Source of the DNA: Syntrophomonadaceae bacterium
GTDB lineage: Bacteria; Bacillota; Dethiobacteria; DTU022
DNA length: 14,175 nucleotides
Assembly (NCBI GenBank): GCA_007126465.1
Contig: SLBE01000133.1
Location: 1-14,175, forward strand
Reading direction: 5' to 3'
The notes under the pieces are model-generated. The model was not told the origin of the DNA and searched no databases. It saw only the letters and a list, made by a program, of their open reading frames with translations. A program made the translations under genes and the position numbers. Numbering within the stretch: the stretch's first letter is position 1; each line of letters begins with the position of its first letter. Positions 5,824 to 14,144 of the stretch are shown one piece after another.

Positions 5824-7098
5824 TTAAAGGGTTTTTACCATTTTGCCGGCATAGCGGGCTGACCGGCCCAGCTGTTCCTCAATCCGCAGCAGCTGGTTGT
5901 ATTTTTCGACCCGGTCTATCCGTGAAGGTGCACCGGTTTTGATCATCCCGGAATTAGTTCCTACCGCCAGGTCGGCTATGAAGCTGTCTGCCGTTTCACC
6001 GGAACGGTGCGAAACCATACAGGTATACGCGGCCCGCCGGGCTATGGCCATGGCATCCAGGGTTTCTGTCAGGGTGCCAATCTGGTTGAGTTTAATTAAG
6101 ATCGAGTTGGCAGTTGCATTATCAATGCCCCTGCGTAATCTTTCCGGGTTGGTCACAAATAGATCATCGCCAATTAGCATCAATTCAGAACCGAGCTCTT
6201 TGGTCAGGGTGCGCCATCCCTCCCAGTCATCTTCATCAAGGCCATCTTCAATGCTGATCAGCGGGAATTTCTCGGCCAGGTTTTTGTAGTAAGCAGTCAG
6301 TTCCCCGGCGCTAAGCGATTTTCCTTCCAGGTTATAAACTCCATCGTTGTAGAATTCACTGGCGGCAGCATCCAGGGCCAGGGCTACCTGTTCGCCGGGT
6401 TGATAACCTGCCCTGGTGATAGCTTCGATAATCAGATCAAGGGCTGCTTCACTGGAGTCAAGATTAGGGGCAAAACCGCCTTCGTCTCCAACGTTTGTGT
6501 TAAGGCCCTGTGACTGCAATATTTTCTTCAGGTGATGAAACACTTCGGCTCCCATTTGCAGGGCGCTGCTAAATGATTCTGCTCCAAGGGGCACAATCAT
6601 AAATTCCTGGATGTCCATATTGTTGTCAGCATGCTCCCCGCCATTTAAGATATTCATAAAAGGAACCGGCAGGGTTAAAGCATCAAGCCCGCCGATATAA
6701 CGGTAGAGCGGCAGGTCGAGCATGGAAGTGGCCGCCCTGGCCAGGGCCAGGGAAACACCCAGGATTGCATTTGCGCCAAGCCTGGATTTATTATCTGTCC
6801 CATCGAGATCAAGCATCAATCGGTCCAGGCCGCTCTGGTCAAGGACATCCTGATCAGTTAGCTCGGGGGTAAGAATTTCGTTAACATGGCGCACAGCTGA
6901 TTGAACACCCTTCCCAAGGTAGCGCTGCTCGTCCCCGTCACGGAGTTCAACTGCTTCGAAGGCGCCTGTAGAAGCTCCTGAAGGAACAGCTGCCCTCCCT
7001 GTCCAGCCACCCTGAAGCAGTACGTCAACTTCAAGAGTCGGGTTTCCTCTCGAATCAAGGATTTCCCTCGCTTTAACTGTTTTTATTCTTTCTTCCAT
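5824..7098 (-). CDS. eno: Enolase (phosphopyruvate hydratase)
   Basis: Converts 2-phosphoglycerate to phosphoenolpyruvate in glycolysis; also an RNA-degradosome component in many bacteria. The 424-residue product is of normal length. It begins with KAREILDSRGNPTLEVDV, and loop GASTGAFEAVELRDGD (41-56) closes over the active site. Expected catalytic residues are present: acid Glu206 in GDEGGFAPN, base Lys336 in SILIKLNQIGTLTET, metal ligands Asp243, Glu284 and Asp311, and the SHRSGET segment (363-369). The start ATG at 7098 comes one base after the gpmI stop. Its ribosome binding site GAGGAGGG lies inside the last gpmI codons, so translation is probably coupled. Last gene of the glycolytic run. 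Confidence 0.98.
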   Translation of the reverse strand: MEERIKTVKAREILDSRGNPTLEVDVLLQGGWTGRAAVPSGASTGAFEAVELRDGDEQRYLGKGVQSAVRHVNEILTPELTDQDVLDQSGLDRLMLDLDGTDNKSRLGANAILGVSLALARAATSMLDLPLYRYIGGLDALTLPVPFMNILNGGEHADNNMDIQEFMIVPLGAESFSSALQMGAEVFHHLKKILQSQGLNTNVGDEGGFAPNLDSSEAALDLIIEAITRAGYQPGEQVALALDAAASEFYNDGVYNLEGKSLSAGELTAYYKNLAEKFPLISIEDGLDEDDWEGWRTLTKELGSELMLIGDDLFVTNPERLRRGIDNATANSILIKLNQIGTLTETLDAMAIARRAAYTCMVSHRSGETADSFIADLAVGTNSGMIKTGAPSRIDRVEKYNQLLRIEEQLGRSARYAGKMVKTL

Positions 7099-7099
7099 C

Positions 7100-8644
7100 T
7101 TATCCCTCCTCCTCTTTCCCGGTCAGCATACTTGTCCCGCTCATTTCCTGCGGCTGTTTCAGCCCGGCCAGCTCCAAAATAGTCGGAGCAACATCGGCAA
7201 GTATACCTTTATCTCTTAGAGCATATTTTTCCGGGCTAATCAAAATGAAAGGAACAGGATTTCCACTGTGCGCGGTCAGAGTTTCTCCTTGATCATTCTT
7301 CATTTCTTCAGCATTACCATGATCGGCAGTAATCAGCATCTGCCAGCCCCTTTTTAAGGCTTCCTTCGCAACTGCACCCACACCCTGGTCTACTGTCTCA
7401 ACAGCTTTAACTGCAGCATCCATAATACCGGAGTGTCCGACCATGTCAGCGTTGGCGTAATTTGCCACAACCAGGTGGTGCCTGTCCTGTTCCAGGGTTT
7501 GAATTATTTTTTCCGTTAACTCCGGGGCACTCATCTCCGGCTGCAAGTCATAGGTTGCAACCTGCGGCGAAGGAACCAGGATCCTTTCTTCACCGTCAAA
7601 AACCTTCTCCCTGCCCCCATTAAAAAAGAAGGTGACATGGGCATACTTCTCCGTCTCAGCAATTCTCATCTGGCTCAGACTGCTGCGAGAATATACTTCG
7701 CCCAGGGTCATAATAAGATCGTCTATCGTAAAAGCCGCCGGCAGTGGCAGTTCCCGGTCATATTCAGTCATGGTAGCAATATAGGGCCTCGGTGGTTCAG
7801 GCCCGCGATCGAAATGGCTGAATTCCTCAGATGCCAGGGCCCGGCTAATCTGGCGGACCCGGTCAGGCCTGAAGTTAAAGAAAATCATACTATCATCACT
7901 CTGCACAGTGGTTAAAGGCTGTTCTTCACCATCGACAATAACCGTAGGCTGCACAAACTCGTCAGCCTCACCCCGATCGTAAGCCTCATCAAGGGCGATG
8001 AGCGCATCAGGGGCAGTGAGCCCTTTGCCTTCCGTATAAGCCCGGTAAGCCCGTTCTACACGGTCCCAGCGGCGATCGCGATCCATGGCATAATAACGGC
8101 CCGATATGGTGGCAATTCGGCCATTCCCATGTTCTTTGCCAAGCTCTTCGAGCTTTTCCAGGAAAGGTCTTGCCCCATAAGGAATTGTATCCCGCCCGTC
8201 AAGGATTGCATGAACGTAGACTTTCTCAACTTTTTTACTGCGAGCCATCTCCAGCAGGGCCAGGAGGTGCCCGAAGTGGCTGTGCACACCTCCATCGGAA
8301 ACCAGGCCGATCAGGTGCAGCACACTCTGCTTTTCTTTAACCTGTTCCATTGCTTCAGAGAGAACCTGGTTTTCATAGAATTCCCCTGTCTCAATACACT
8401 TTCCGATCCTGGTCAATTCCTGGTAAACAATCCTGCCGGCCCCAAGATTGAGATGACCAACCTCGGAGTTGCCCATCTGGCCATCGGGCAAACCGACAGC
8501 TTCTCCTGAAGCGTCGAGCAGGGAAAAGGGATATTCCTTTTGGAAGCGGTCCATGTTTGGAGTGTCGGCCAGGTGAATGGCATTACCCTTTTCAGAATCA
8601 TTACAGCCCCACCCATCGAGGATTACCAGGATTACCTTGTTCAA
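7100..8644 (-). CDS. gpmI: 2,3-bisphosphoglycerate-independent phosphoglycerate mutase
   Basis: Interconverts 3- and 2-phosphoglycerate through a phosphoserine intermediate; a manganese-dependent member of the alkaline-phosphatase superfamily. The 514-residue product has normal length. Metal motif ILDGWG lies at the N terminus, the catalytic serine is Ser60 in GQMGNSEVGHLNLGAGRIV, and late metal motifs are NYANADMVGHSG and ITADHGNAEEM. The start is TTG at 8644, immediately after the tpiA TAA and in the same reading frame. This start gives the expected few residues before ILDGWG, and no ATG fits. The nearest purine-rich site (AAAGGCGG) is about 11 bases upstream, so re-initiation by ribosomes finishing tpiA is likely. 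Confidence 0.97.
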   Translation of the reverse strand: MNKVILVILDGWGCNDSEKGNAIHLADTPNMDRFQKEYPFSLLDASGEAVGLPDGQMGNSEVGHLNLGAGRIVYQELTRIGKCIETGEFYENQVLSEAMEQVKEKQSVLHLIGLVSDGGVHSHFGHLLALLEMARSKKVEKVYVHAILDGRDTIPYGARPFLEKLEELGKEHGNGRIATISGRYYAMDRDRRWDRVERAYRAYTEGKGLTAPDALIALDEAYDRGEADEFVQPTVIVDGEEQPLTTVQSDDSMIFFNFRPDRVRQISRALASEEFSHFDRGPEPPRPYIATMTEYDRELPLPAAFTIDDLIMTLGEVYSRSSLSQMRIAETEKYAHVTFFFNGGREKVFDGEERILVPSPQVATYDLQPEMSAPELTEKIIQTLEQDRHHLVVANYANADMVGHSGIMDAAVKAVETVDQGVGAVAKEALKRGWQMLITADHGNAEEMKNDQGETLTAHSGNPVPFILISPEKYALRDKGILADVAPTILELAGLKQPQEMSGTSMLTGKEEEG

Positions 8645-9412
8645 TTAATTACTAACCGCCTTTCCGGCAGCTTCAACCAGGCTGCTAAAAGAATCAACTT
8701 CGAGGCTGGCTCCACCGACAAGGGCCCCATGCACTGCCGGTGAAGACACAAACTCATTAATATTTTCCGCCTTCACACTTCCACCATACTGGATTCTTAC
8801 TTTCTCTGCACCACCTGCCGTTAAAAGCTCTGCCAGGCATTTTTTAATATATTGTGCGGCTCGTTCTGCATCATCGGCTGAAGCAGCTTTGCCCGTACCT
8901 ATCGCCCAGACCGGTTCATAGGCAACAACCAGGTCTTCCGGCCGGTCTACCTCTAACTCTTTTAAAACTCCGGAGAGCTGTTCTTCGAGAACCTGTTCAG
9001 TAATGCCCTTTTCCCGCTGGTCTTCCGTTTCTCCGACACATAGAATAGGCTTTAATTTGTTTTGAAAAGCGGCTTCAACCTTAGGCCTGATCCGGCTGCT
9101 ATCTTCCGCCATTAAGTGCCGTCTCTCAGAATGACCGAGAATGACATATTCAACACCAAACTCCTTCAGCATTCCGGCAGAAATCTCACCGGTTTGCGCA
9201 CCTTTTGGCTCCCAGTGCATATTCTGGGCTCCCAGCTTAACCTTGCTCCCTTTTAGCTCTGAAGCTGCTGCTGAAAGCGCTGTGAAAGGCGGGCAGATTA
9301 AAACTTCAATGCCTTTAAACTGCTCCTCCCTTTGCCGGATGTCCAGGCAGAAAGATGCAGCCTCCGCAGCTGTTTTATGCATTTTCCAGTTAGCGGCAAT
9401 GATCATCTTCAT
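8645..9412 (-). CDS. tpiA: Triosephosphate isomerase
   Basis: Interconverts dihydroxyacetone phosphate and glyceraldehyde 3-phosphate. The chosen start gives 255 residues, the usual length. Active-site residues seen: Asn8 and Lys10 in ANWKMHKT, His94 in ILGHSERRH, Glu166 in VVAYEPVWAIGTGKA, with the phosphate-binding YGGSVK later. An ATG directly after the pgk stop (9427) is in frame and would add five residues, MEDYI. I prefer ATG 9412: GGAGG at 9425-9421 then sits eight bases upstream, and the N terminus MKMIIAANWKM matches the family. It is followed with no gap by gpmI, whose TTG start is the next in-frame codon after its TAA. Confidence 0.97.
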   Translation of the reverse strand: MKMIIAANWKMHKTAAEAASFCLDIRQREEQFKGIEVLICPPFTALSAAASELKGSKVKLGAQNMHWEPKGAQTGEISAGMLKEFGVEYVILGHSERRHLMAEDSSRIRPKVEAAFQNKLKPILCVGETEDQREKGITEQVLEEQLSGVLKELEVDRPEDLVVAYEPVWAIGTGKAASADDAERAAQYIKKCLAELLTAGGAEKVRIQYGGSVKAENINEFVSSPAVHGALVGGASLEVDSFSSLVEAAGKAVSN

Positions 9413-9427
9413 AATATAATCCTCCAT

Positions 9428-10612
9428 TTATTTGTCCTGCAAAGCCTTAATTCCGGGCAGTTCCTTGCCTTCCCAGAATTCCAGGGTTGCCCCGCCGCCG
9501 GTCGAAATAAAGCTGATTTCACCGGACATACCCAATCCTTCAAGGGCGGCAACCAGGTCCCCTCCACCGATAACAGAATACGCTCCGCTGGAAGCTACCG
9601 CCTCGGCAACAATTTCTGTCCCGTTATCAAAAGGAGGCACCTCAAAAACACCAAGGGGCCCATTCCAGACAATCATTTCAGACTGTTCCAGCTGACCACT
9701 ATACAGTGCTGCTGTTTCAGGTCCAATATCTACTGCCTTCCACTCACCGTCTATATCGGAAGGCGCCATAACCTCGGAATAGCTGCCGGGCTTCAGTTCT
9801 TTTGTTACCGCCAGATCAACAGGCAGCATGAGCCGGCACCTGCTCTCATCAGCTTCTTTGATTAACTCGGCAGCTTCTTCAAGCAGGTCTTTTTCATAGA
9901 AAGAGGCCCCCATTTTATGCCCTTTGGCCGCCAGGAATGTGTTGGCCATACCGCCTCCGACTAAAAGGTTGTCGGCCAGGGTTAAAAAACGCTTAATTAC
10001 ATTAATCTTATCCGAGACTTTAGCCCCGCCAAGTATCGCGCTCATCGGGCGCTGCGGGTTTTCCAGGCAGTTGGATAGTTCTTCAATTTCTTTTTTCATC
10101 AGCAGCCCGGCAACAGCCGGGATATAAGCGGCGACACCGGCAGTTGAAGCATGGGCCCGGTGGGCAGTGCCGAAAGCATCGTTAACAAAGAGATCAAATG
10201 GCTCAGCCAGCTCCCTGGCATAGGCGGAATCGTTCTCTTCTTCCCCTTTTTCAAAGCGCAGGTTTTCCAGCATTAACAGATCCCCTTCACTCATCTGCTC
10301 TACTGCGGTTTTTACTTCCCTTCCGGCGGAGCTGTTGAGCTTGCTCACTTTTTTCCCAAGCAGGACGGACAATCTTTCCGCTACAGGATCCATTACCAGA
10401 TCTTCTGCATACTGGCCCTTGGGACGACCAAGATGTGAAGCAAGGGCCAGCCGAGCTCCACCTGATAGCAGCATTTCAATTGTCGGGATGGCCGCCCTGA
10501 TTCGGCTGTCGTCACGCACCTGGCCTGCCTCCAGCGGGACATTAAAGTCTACTCTCATCAACACCTTTTTTCCCTTAACTTCAATATCCTCTACGCTCTT
10601 TTTTTCAAACAA
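9428..10612 (-). CDS. pgk: Phosphoglycerate kinase
   Basis: Transfers phosphate from 1,3-bisphosphoglycerate to ADP, the first ATP-yielding step of glycolysis. The 394-residue product has normal length. N-domain substrate-binding motifs are KVLMRVDFNVPL (about 16-27), SRIRAAIPTI and LASHLGRPKG. Nucleotide-binding C-domain motifs include GGAKVSDKI, VGGGMANTFL, NGPLGVFE and the terminal GGGDLVAAL and STGGGATLEF glycine loops. The start is TTG at 10612 with GGGTGGTG seven bases upstream; the frame runs back to the rpoN TAA without any ATG. It lies 21 nt after rpoN, where gapA would be expected instead. No separate promoter was seen, so it probably shares the rpoN transcript. Confidence 0.97.
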   Translation of the reverse strand: MFEKKSVEDIEVKGKKVLMRVDFNVPLEAGQVRDDSRIRAAIPTIEMLLSGGARLALASHLGRPKGQYAEDLVMDPVAERLSVLLGKKVSKLNSSAGREVKTAVEQMSEGDLLMLENLRFEKGEEENDSAYARELAEPFDLFVNDAFGTAHRAHASTAGVAAYIPAVAGLLMKKEIEELSNCLENPQRPMSAILGGAKVSDKINVIKRFLTLADNLLVGGGMANTFLAAKGHKMGASFYEKDLLEEAAELIKEADESRCRLMLPVDLAVTKELKPGSYSEVMAPSDIDGEWKAVDIGPETAALYSGQLEQSEMIVWNGPLGVFEVPPFDNGTEIVAEAVASSGAYSVIGGGDLVAALEGLGMSGEISFISTGGGATLEFWEGKELPGIKALQDK

Positions 10613-10633
10613 ATTATTACACCACCCAAAAAC

Positions 10634-12052
10634 TTAATTTTTTTTCCTTTTGTAAGACGCGGGAATGGATAGTTCTTCCCGGTACTTAGCAACTGTTCGT
10701 CTGGATATTTTTATATCGCGCTCTTTTAAAAGCTCAACCAGGCGCTGGTCACTGAGCGGTCTGGCCGGGTTCTCTTCTTTCACCATTTCTCTGATATATG
10801 TTTTAATACTGTGTGAGGAATGATCCGTGCCTCCCACTCCAGACAGGCCGCTTGAAAAGAAAAATTTCAAGGGGAAGAGTCCCCGTGACGTTTGAATATA
10901 CTTGTTTGCAGTCGCCCTGCTGACAGTGGATTCATGAACACCAACATCGACGGCAACTTCTCTCAGGGTTAGCGGTTTTAATTTCTTTATGCCATGATCG
11001 AGGAAAGGTTTTTGGATGTCAACAATTTTCTGAGAAACTTTATAGAGGGTTTCCCGCCTTTGCTCTATGCTGCGTATTAACCAGAAAGCCTTTTCAATTT
11101 TATTCTTGACAAATGTAGTCAGCTGCTCATCCTGGGCATCGCTTTTTAGCATTTTCTGGTAAAATGGGCTGATAGTCAGATGGGGTATACTGCTGTCATT
11201 ACCCATAATCACATAATGATCTTCAACTTTTTCGACAATCACATCGGGAATTATGTAACGGGTTTTCTCACCTTCTCCGTAAACGGAGCCTGGTTTGGGA
11301 TTCAGGGTACGAATATATTCAACAGTTTCATGCACTGCCTCCTCAGGGCAGTCAAGCCTTGAAGCAATATATCGGTAGCGGCCATCGGCAGCCGCCGGCA
11401 GGTAGTGGTTAACAATATCAAGCGCCAGTGGCGGCGGCGAATCAAGCCTGTTCAATTGCAGCATCAGGCATTCCTGCAGATTTCTACAACCTATCCCGGC
11501 TGGTTCAAGCTTCTGCAAAATGCGCAGGCCCTCTTCCAACTCTTTCATATTTACACCAAGGGCGGAAGCAATTTCTTCCGGCTCTCCCTGCAGGTACCCA
11601 TTCTGGTCAAGGTTTCCCGCCAGGAAAGCGGCAATGTTATATTGACGGCTGTTTAAAGATAGAAGGCGCAGTTGACCGAGCAAATCTTCAACCATAGAAC
11701 CTTCAGTACCAGCACAGTTCTCGATGGCAGACTGATATTCAGATTTATCTGCTGGTTTACCGGAAGAATGGAAGGAAGAATCCATCCCCATATCACGAAA
11801 ATATTCTTCCCAGGGAAATTCATCCTCCTGTTTTTTTTCTGGAGAGCTTTCCTCAATATTTTCAGCTTCCCCATCTTTCTCAGGTTCCTTTTGCTCCACT
11901 ACTTCAAGAGCAGGGTTACTGAGCAGGGCATCCTGGACATGCTCCTGAAGCTCCAGGGCAGAATATTGCAGGAGAGTTATGGCCAGTTTTAGCTCAGGAG
12001 TCATAATTAATTTTTGAGTCTGCTCAAGCTTAAGGTTATAATCAAGCTTCAA
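10634..12052 (-). CDS. rpoN: RNA polymerase sigma-54 factor (RpoN/SigL)
   Basis: Directs RNA polymerase to -24/-12 promoters that need an AAA+ enhancer-binding activator. The chosen start gives 472 residues. Region I is the glutamine/leucine-rich YNLKLEQTQKLIMTPEL segment, followed by a short acidic region II (about 55-75). Core-binding region III follows, and a helix-turn-helix reads REVAVDVGVHESTVSRA. The RpoN box SRRTVAKYREEL is near the C-terminus, which is the diagnostic motif. An in-frame TTG at 12067 would add MEGST; I prefer TTG 12052, because GGAGG lies eight bases upstream and MKLDYNLKLEQTQKL matches the family N terminus. It heads the run leading into pgk. No activator gene or convincing -24/-12 site was seen in the window. 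Confidence 0.96.
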   Translation of the reverse strand: MKLDYNLKLEQTQKLIMTPELKLAITLLQYSALELQEHVQDALLSNPALEVVEQKEPEKDGEAENIEESSPEKKQEDEFPWEEYFRDMGMDSSFHSSGKPADKSEYQSAIENCAGTEGSMVEDLLGQLRLLSLNSRQYNIAAFLAGNLDQNGYLQGEPEEIASALGVNMKELEEGLRILQKLEPAGIGCRNLQECLMLQLNRLDSPPPLALDIVNHYLPAAADGRYRYIASRLDCPEEAVHETVEYIRTLNPKPGSVYGEGEKTRYIIPDVIVEKVEDHYVIMGNDSSIPHLTISPFYQKMLKSDAQDEQLTTFVKNKIEKAFWLIRSIEQRRETLYKVSQKIVDIQKPFLDHGIKKLKPLTLREVAVDVGVHESTVSRATANKYIQTSRGLFPLKFFFSSGLSGVGGTDHSSHSIKTYIREMVKEENPARPLSDQRLVELLKERDIKISRRTVAKYREELSIPASYKRKKN

Positions 12053-12087
12053 GGTTGAACCCTCCAAGAATAAACTTAAACTAAAAA

Positions 12088-12175
12088 ATGTGACAAGGGG
12101 GACGTACCTGCATTGTCACATATTAATTTCTTATCAGCATACCCTGAGCTTCATGTAACAATGCAGGTACGTCCC
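12088..12175. repeat. REP/BIME-like double inverted repeat
   Basis: An 18-bp arm GGGACGTACCTGCATTGT (12099-12116) recurs exactly in inverted orientation at 12158-12175, with 41 nt between. The left arm is also enclosed in a second perfect 9-bp inverted repeat, ATGTGACAA (12088-12096) and TTGTCACAT (12113-12121). The GGGACGT...TGTCACA layout resembles interspersed palindromic repeats moved by REP-associated tyrosine transposases, but no such transposase is in this window. It lies in the whiA-rpoN gap, upstream of the rpoN ribosome binding site, and could fold in that transcript. The rest of the gap (12176-12274) is AT-rich with no convincing promoter. Confidence 0.75.
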
Positions 12176-12274
12176 GATAAGGTTATTTTCGCTATATATC
12201 TTATAAATCCTGCTGCCACCAGCCAATAATGGCATGATTTTTGCTATTATAAAAATTCTATTTTGGCAGATAGT

Positions 12275-13222
12275 TTAACCCCGGTTGCTAATTCCTTCTT
12301 TTGCCACCACTTTTTCAAGCTGCCTGAAGCGACTGCTCATAGCGGATTTGCTAACCGGGGGTTCGACCAGTTCGCCCAGCTCCTTTAAAGAAGCTTCCGG
12401 GTAGCTTCTTCGCAACAGGGCTGCTTCCCGCAGGGTTGGACTAAGATTATCCAGGCCAACCAGGCGCTCAACCTGACCAATGGTTTCAAGCTGATGATGG
12501 GCGGATGCTACAGTTTTTTCAAGGTTTGCAGTTTCACAGTTAACAAGGCGGTTAACCCTGTTGCGCATACTGTTGACAACCCGCAAGCTTTCGATCTGCA
12601 GCAGGGTACTGCCGGCACCAATAATTCTGAGAAAATCGGCAATTGCCTCGGCATTTTTCAGGTAAAGGAAAACAAGCTCTTTTCTTTTCCTGAGTAGTGG
12701 ATTAAGTTCAAAAGACTGAAGTGTTTTTTGATAAACCCGGGCATCATCAATACTGTTGCAGCTAATTTCCAGGTGATAACCCGACTGCCTTGAAACACTG
12801 ATACTGCCACCCACCAGGAAAGCGCCCCGCAAAACTGATTTTTTACAGCAAAGCCGTTTGGGCACAGCTGTAAGTTTACGGGGCAGGCTTAAGTGTTTTC
12901 CTGCTTCTTTCAAATCAAGATAGACCAGCAGGGCATCAATCTGATCCTGACCGTATAATGAAACAAGGAACCGATTTTTTTGCAGACGCTTTTCCTGCTG
13001 TCGCAATATGGAAGGTGAGGCTACGCCGGCCTGACGCAGCAGGTTAAAAAGTCTGCGGGCAACGGCATAATGATCTACAATAATACTGAGGACGTGGTTA
13101 TTGCGGCCGATAGTATAATAACCACTCCTTAGCAAGAAAGCTTTTAGTTCCCAGGAGTCACAGCAGGTCAGGGAATCATCAAACCTGGTCAACTCTTGTT
13201 TAACCTGCATGGTTAATGACAT
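12275..13222 (-). CDS. whiA: WhiA-family DNA-binding regulator
   Basis: WhiA controls sporulation septation in Streptomyces; in Bacillus the homologue YvcL affects division and chromosome segregation. The 315-residue product has an N-terminal LAGLIDADG-like fold (about 1-220). Typical segments are KQELTRF, KAFLLRSGYYTIG and VLRGAFLVGGSISVSRQSGYHLEI, the last being the degenerate homing-endonuclease core. The C-terminal helix-turn-helix runs from about 240 and includes LSPTLREAALLRRSYPEASL, KELGELVEPPVSKSAMSSRF and RQLEKV. Start: ATG at 13222 with GGAGGAG nine bases upstream, directly after the rapZ stop; Met5 is a less likely alternative. It lies 18 nt from rapZ, so the two are probably co-transcribed, but yvcK is missing between them. 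Confidence 0.95.
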   Translation of the reverse strand: MSLTMQVKQELTRFDDSLTCCDSWELKAFLLRSGYYTIGRNNHVLSIIVDHYAVARRLFNLLRQAGVASPSILRQQEKRLQKNRFLVSLYGQDQIDALLVYLDLKEAGKHLSLPRKLTAVPKRLCCKKSVLRGAFLVGGSISVSRQSGYHLEISCNSIDDARVYQKTLQSFELNPLLRKRKELVFLYLKNAEAIADFLRIIGAGSTLLQIESLRVVNSMRNRVNRLVNCETANLEKTVASAHHQLETIGQVERLVGLDNLSPTLREAALLRRSYPEASLKELGELVEPPVSKSAMSSRFRQLEKVVAKEGISNRG

Positions 13223-13240
13223 TCTATGCTACTCCTCCAG

Positions 13241-14104
13241 TTAACTTTTATGGATATCCCGGTGCTCTACAGTGATGCTGAATCGTGCGCCAAGAGCCCG
13301 GCCAAACTCATCTGCCAGCATTACCGATCGGTGTTTCCCCCCGGTACAGCCAACCGCTATAACCAGGTTTGTTTTCCCTTCTTTAACATAATAGGGTATT
13401 GAAAAATCGAGCAGGTCTTTTACCTTGTTAAAGTAAGCAGACGTTTCATTCCAGCGCCACAGGTATTCTATAACCTGTTCATCCTCACCGGTCAGCTCTT
13501 TCAGGTGATCAACATAATGAGGATTTGGTAAAAACCGAACATCAAAAACCAGGTCAGCATGCGAAGGCAGTCCATATTTAAAGCCAAAAGAAAGGATGCG
13601 GATCTGCATATTCTTTTCTCGCTGTTCAGGCTCAAATATTTCAACTATCTTAGCTTTTAATTCCCAGGGTTTCAGGCTGGAAGTGTCGATTTCACGGCTG
13701 GCTTTTCCCCGCAGTTCGCTTAACGCTTCACGTTCTTTTTTTATTGCTTCTGGAAGACCAATACTTCCCAGGGGATGACGACGGCGTGTTTCTTTAAAAC
13801 GCCTGATTAAAACATCATCGTCGGCAACCAGGAAAAGAATTTCATAATCGATCTGGCACTGTTCCAGTTCCTGCAAAGCCTCAAAAAGATCTTCAAAAAA
13901 TGCAGCTCCACGCATGTCACAAACCAGGGCAACTTTTTTATTCTCCGACTGCAGGAATAGATCGGTAAACTTGGGCAGCAGGGTCGGAGGCATATTATCA
14001 ACACAGTAATACCCGAGATCCTCAAAACAGTTTAGGGCATGACTTTTACCTGCTCCGGAAAGTCCCGTGATTAATACTACCTGCATTTTGTCCCTCTCAC
14101 TCAT
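13241..14104 (-). CDS. rapZ: RapZ/YvcJ nucleotide-binding protein
   Basis: P-loop ATP/GTP-binding protein. In E. coli RapZ is an RNA-binding adaptor that controls glmS through RNase E; in Firmicutes the homologue YvcJ has a less defined role. The chosen start gives 287 residues, the usual size. Walker A is GLSGAGKS (14-21), followed by LGYYCVDNMPPTLLPKF, a Walker-B-like VALVCDMRG, and the C-terminal signature AVGCTGGKHRSVMLAD. The frame is open upstream to a TTG at 14158, but ATG 14104 has GGAGGT nine bases before it and yields a normal N terminus. It is followed by whiA. The expected third member, yvcK, is not present. Confidence 0.95.
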   Translation of the reverse strand: MSERDKMQVVLITGLSGAGKSHALNCFEDLGYYCVDNMPPTLLPKFTDLFLQSENKKVALVCDMRGAAFFEDLFEALQELEQCQIDYEILFLVADDDVLIRRFKETRRRHPLGSIGLPEAIKKEREALSELRGKASREIDTSSLKPWELKAKIVEIFEPEQREKNMQIRILSFGFKYGLPSHADLVFDVRFLPNPHYVDHLKELTGEDEQVIEYLWRWNETSAYFNKVKDLLDFSIPYYVKEGKTNLVIAVGCTGGKHRSVMLADEFGRALGARFSITVEHRDIHKS

Positions 14105-14144
14105 TACCGGATAACCTCCAGTATTTTTTAGATATTTACGACGG

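Noticed and set aside
9413..9427. Upstream ATG as the tpiA start
   Set aside because: That ATG overlaps the GGAGG ribosome binding site itself and has no site of its own; the ATG at 9412 has ideal spacing and the family-typical N terminus.
12053..12067. Upstream TTG as the rpoN start
   Set aside because: It overlaps the GGAGGG ribosome binding site that serves the TTG at 12052, and the shorter form matches sigma-54 N termini.
12217..12235. Possible sigma-54 (-24/-12) promoter upstream of rpoN, minus-strand TTGGCTGGTGGCAGCA
   Set aside because: The GG and GC elements are one base off the required spacing and the intervening consensus is not matched.
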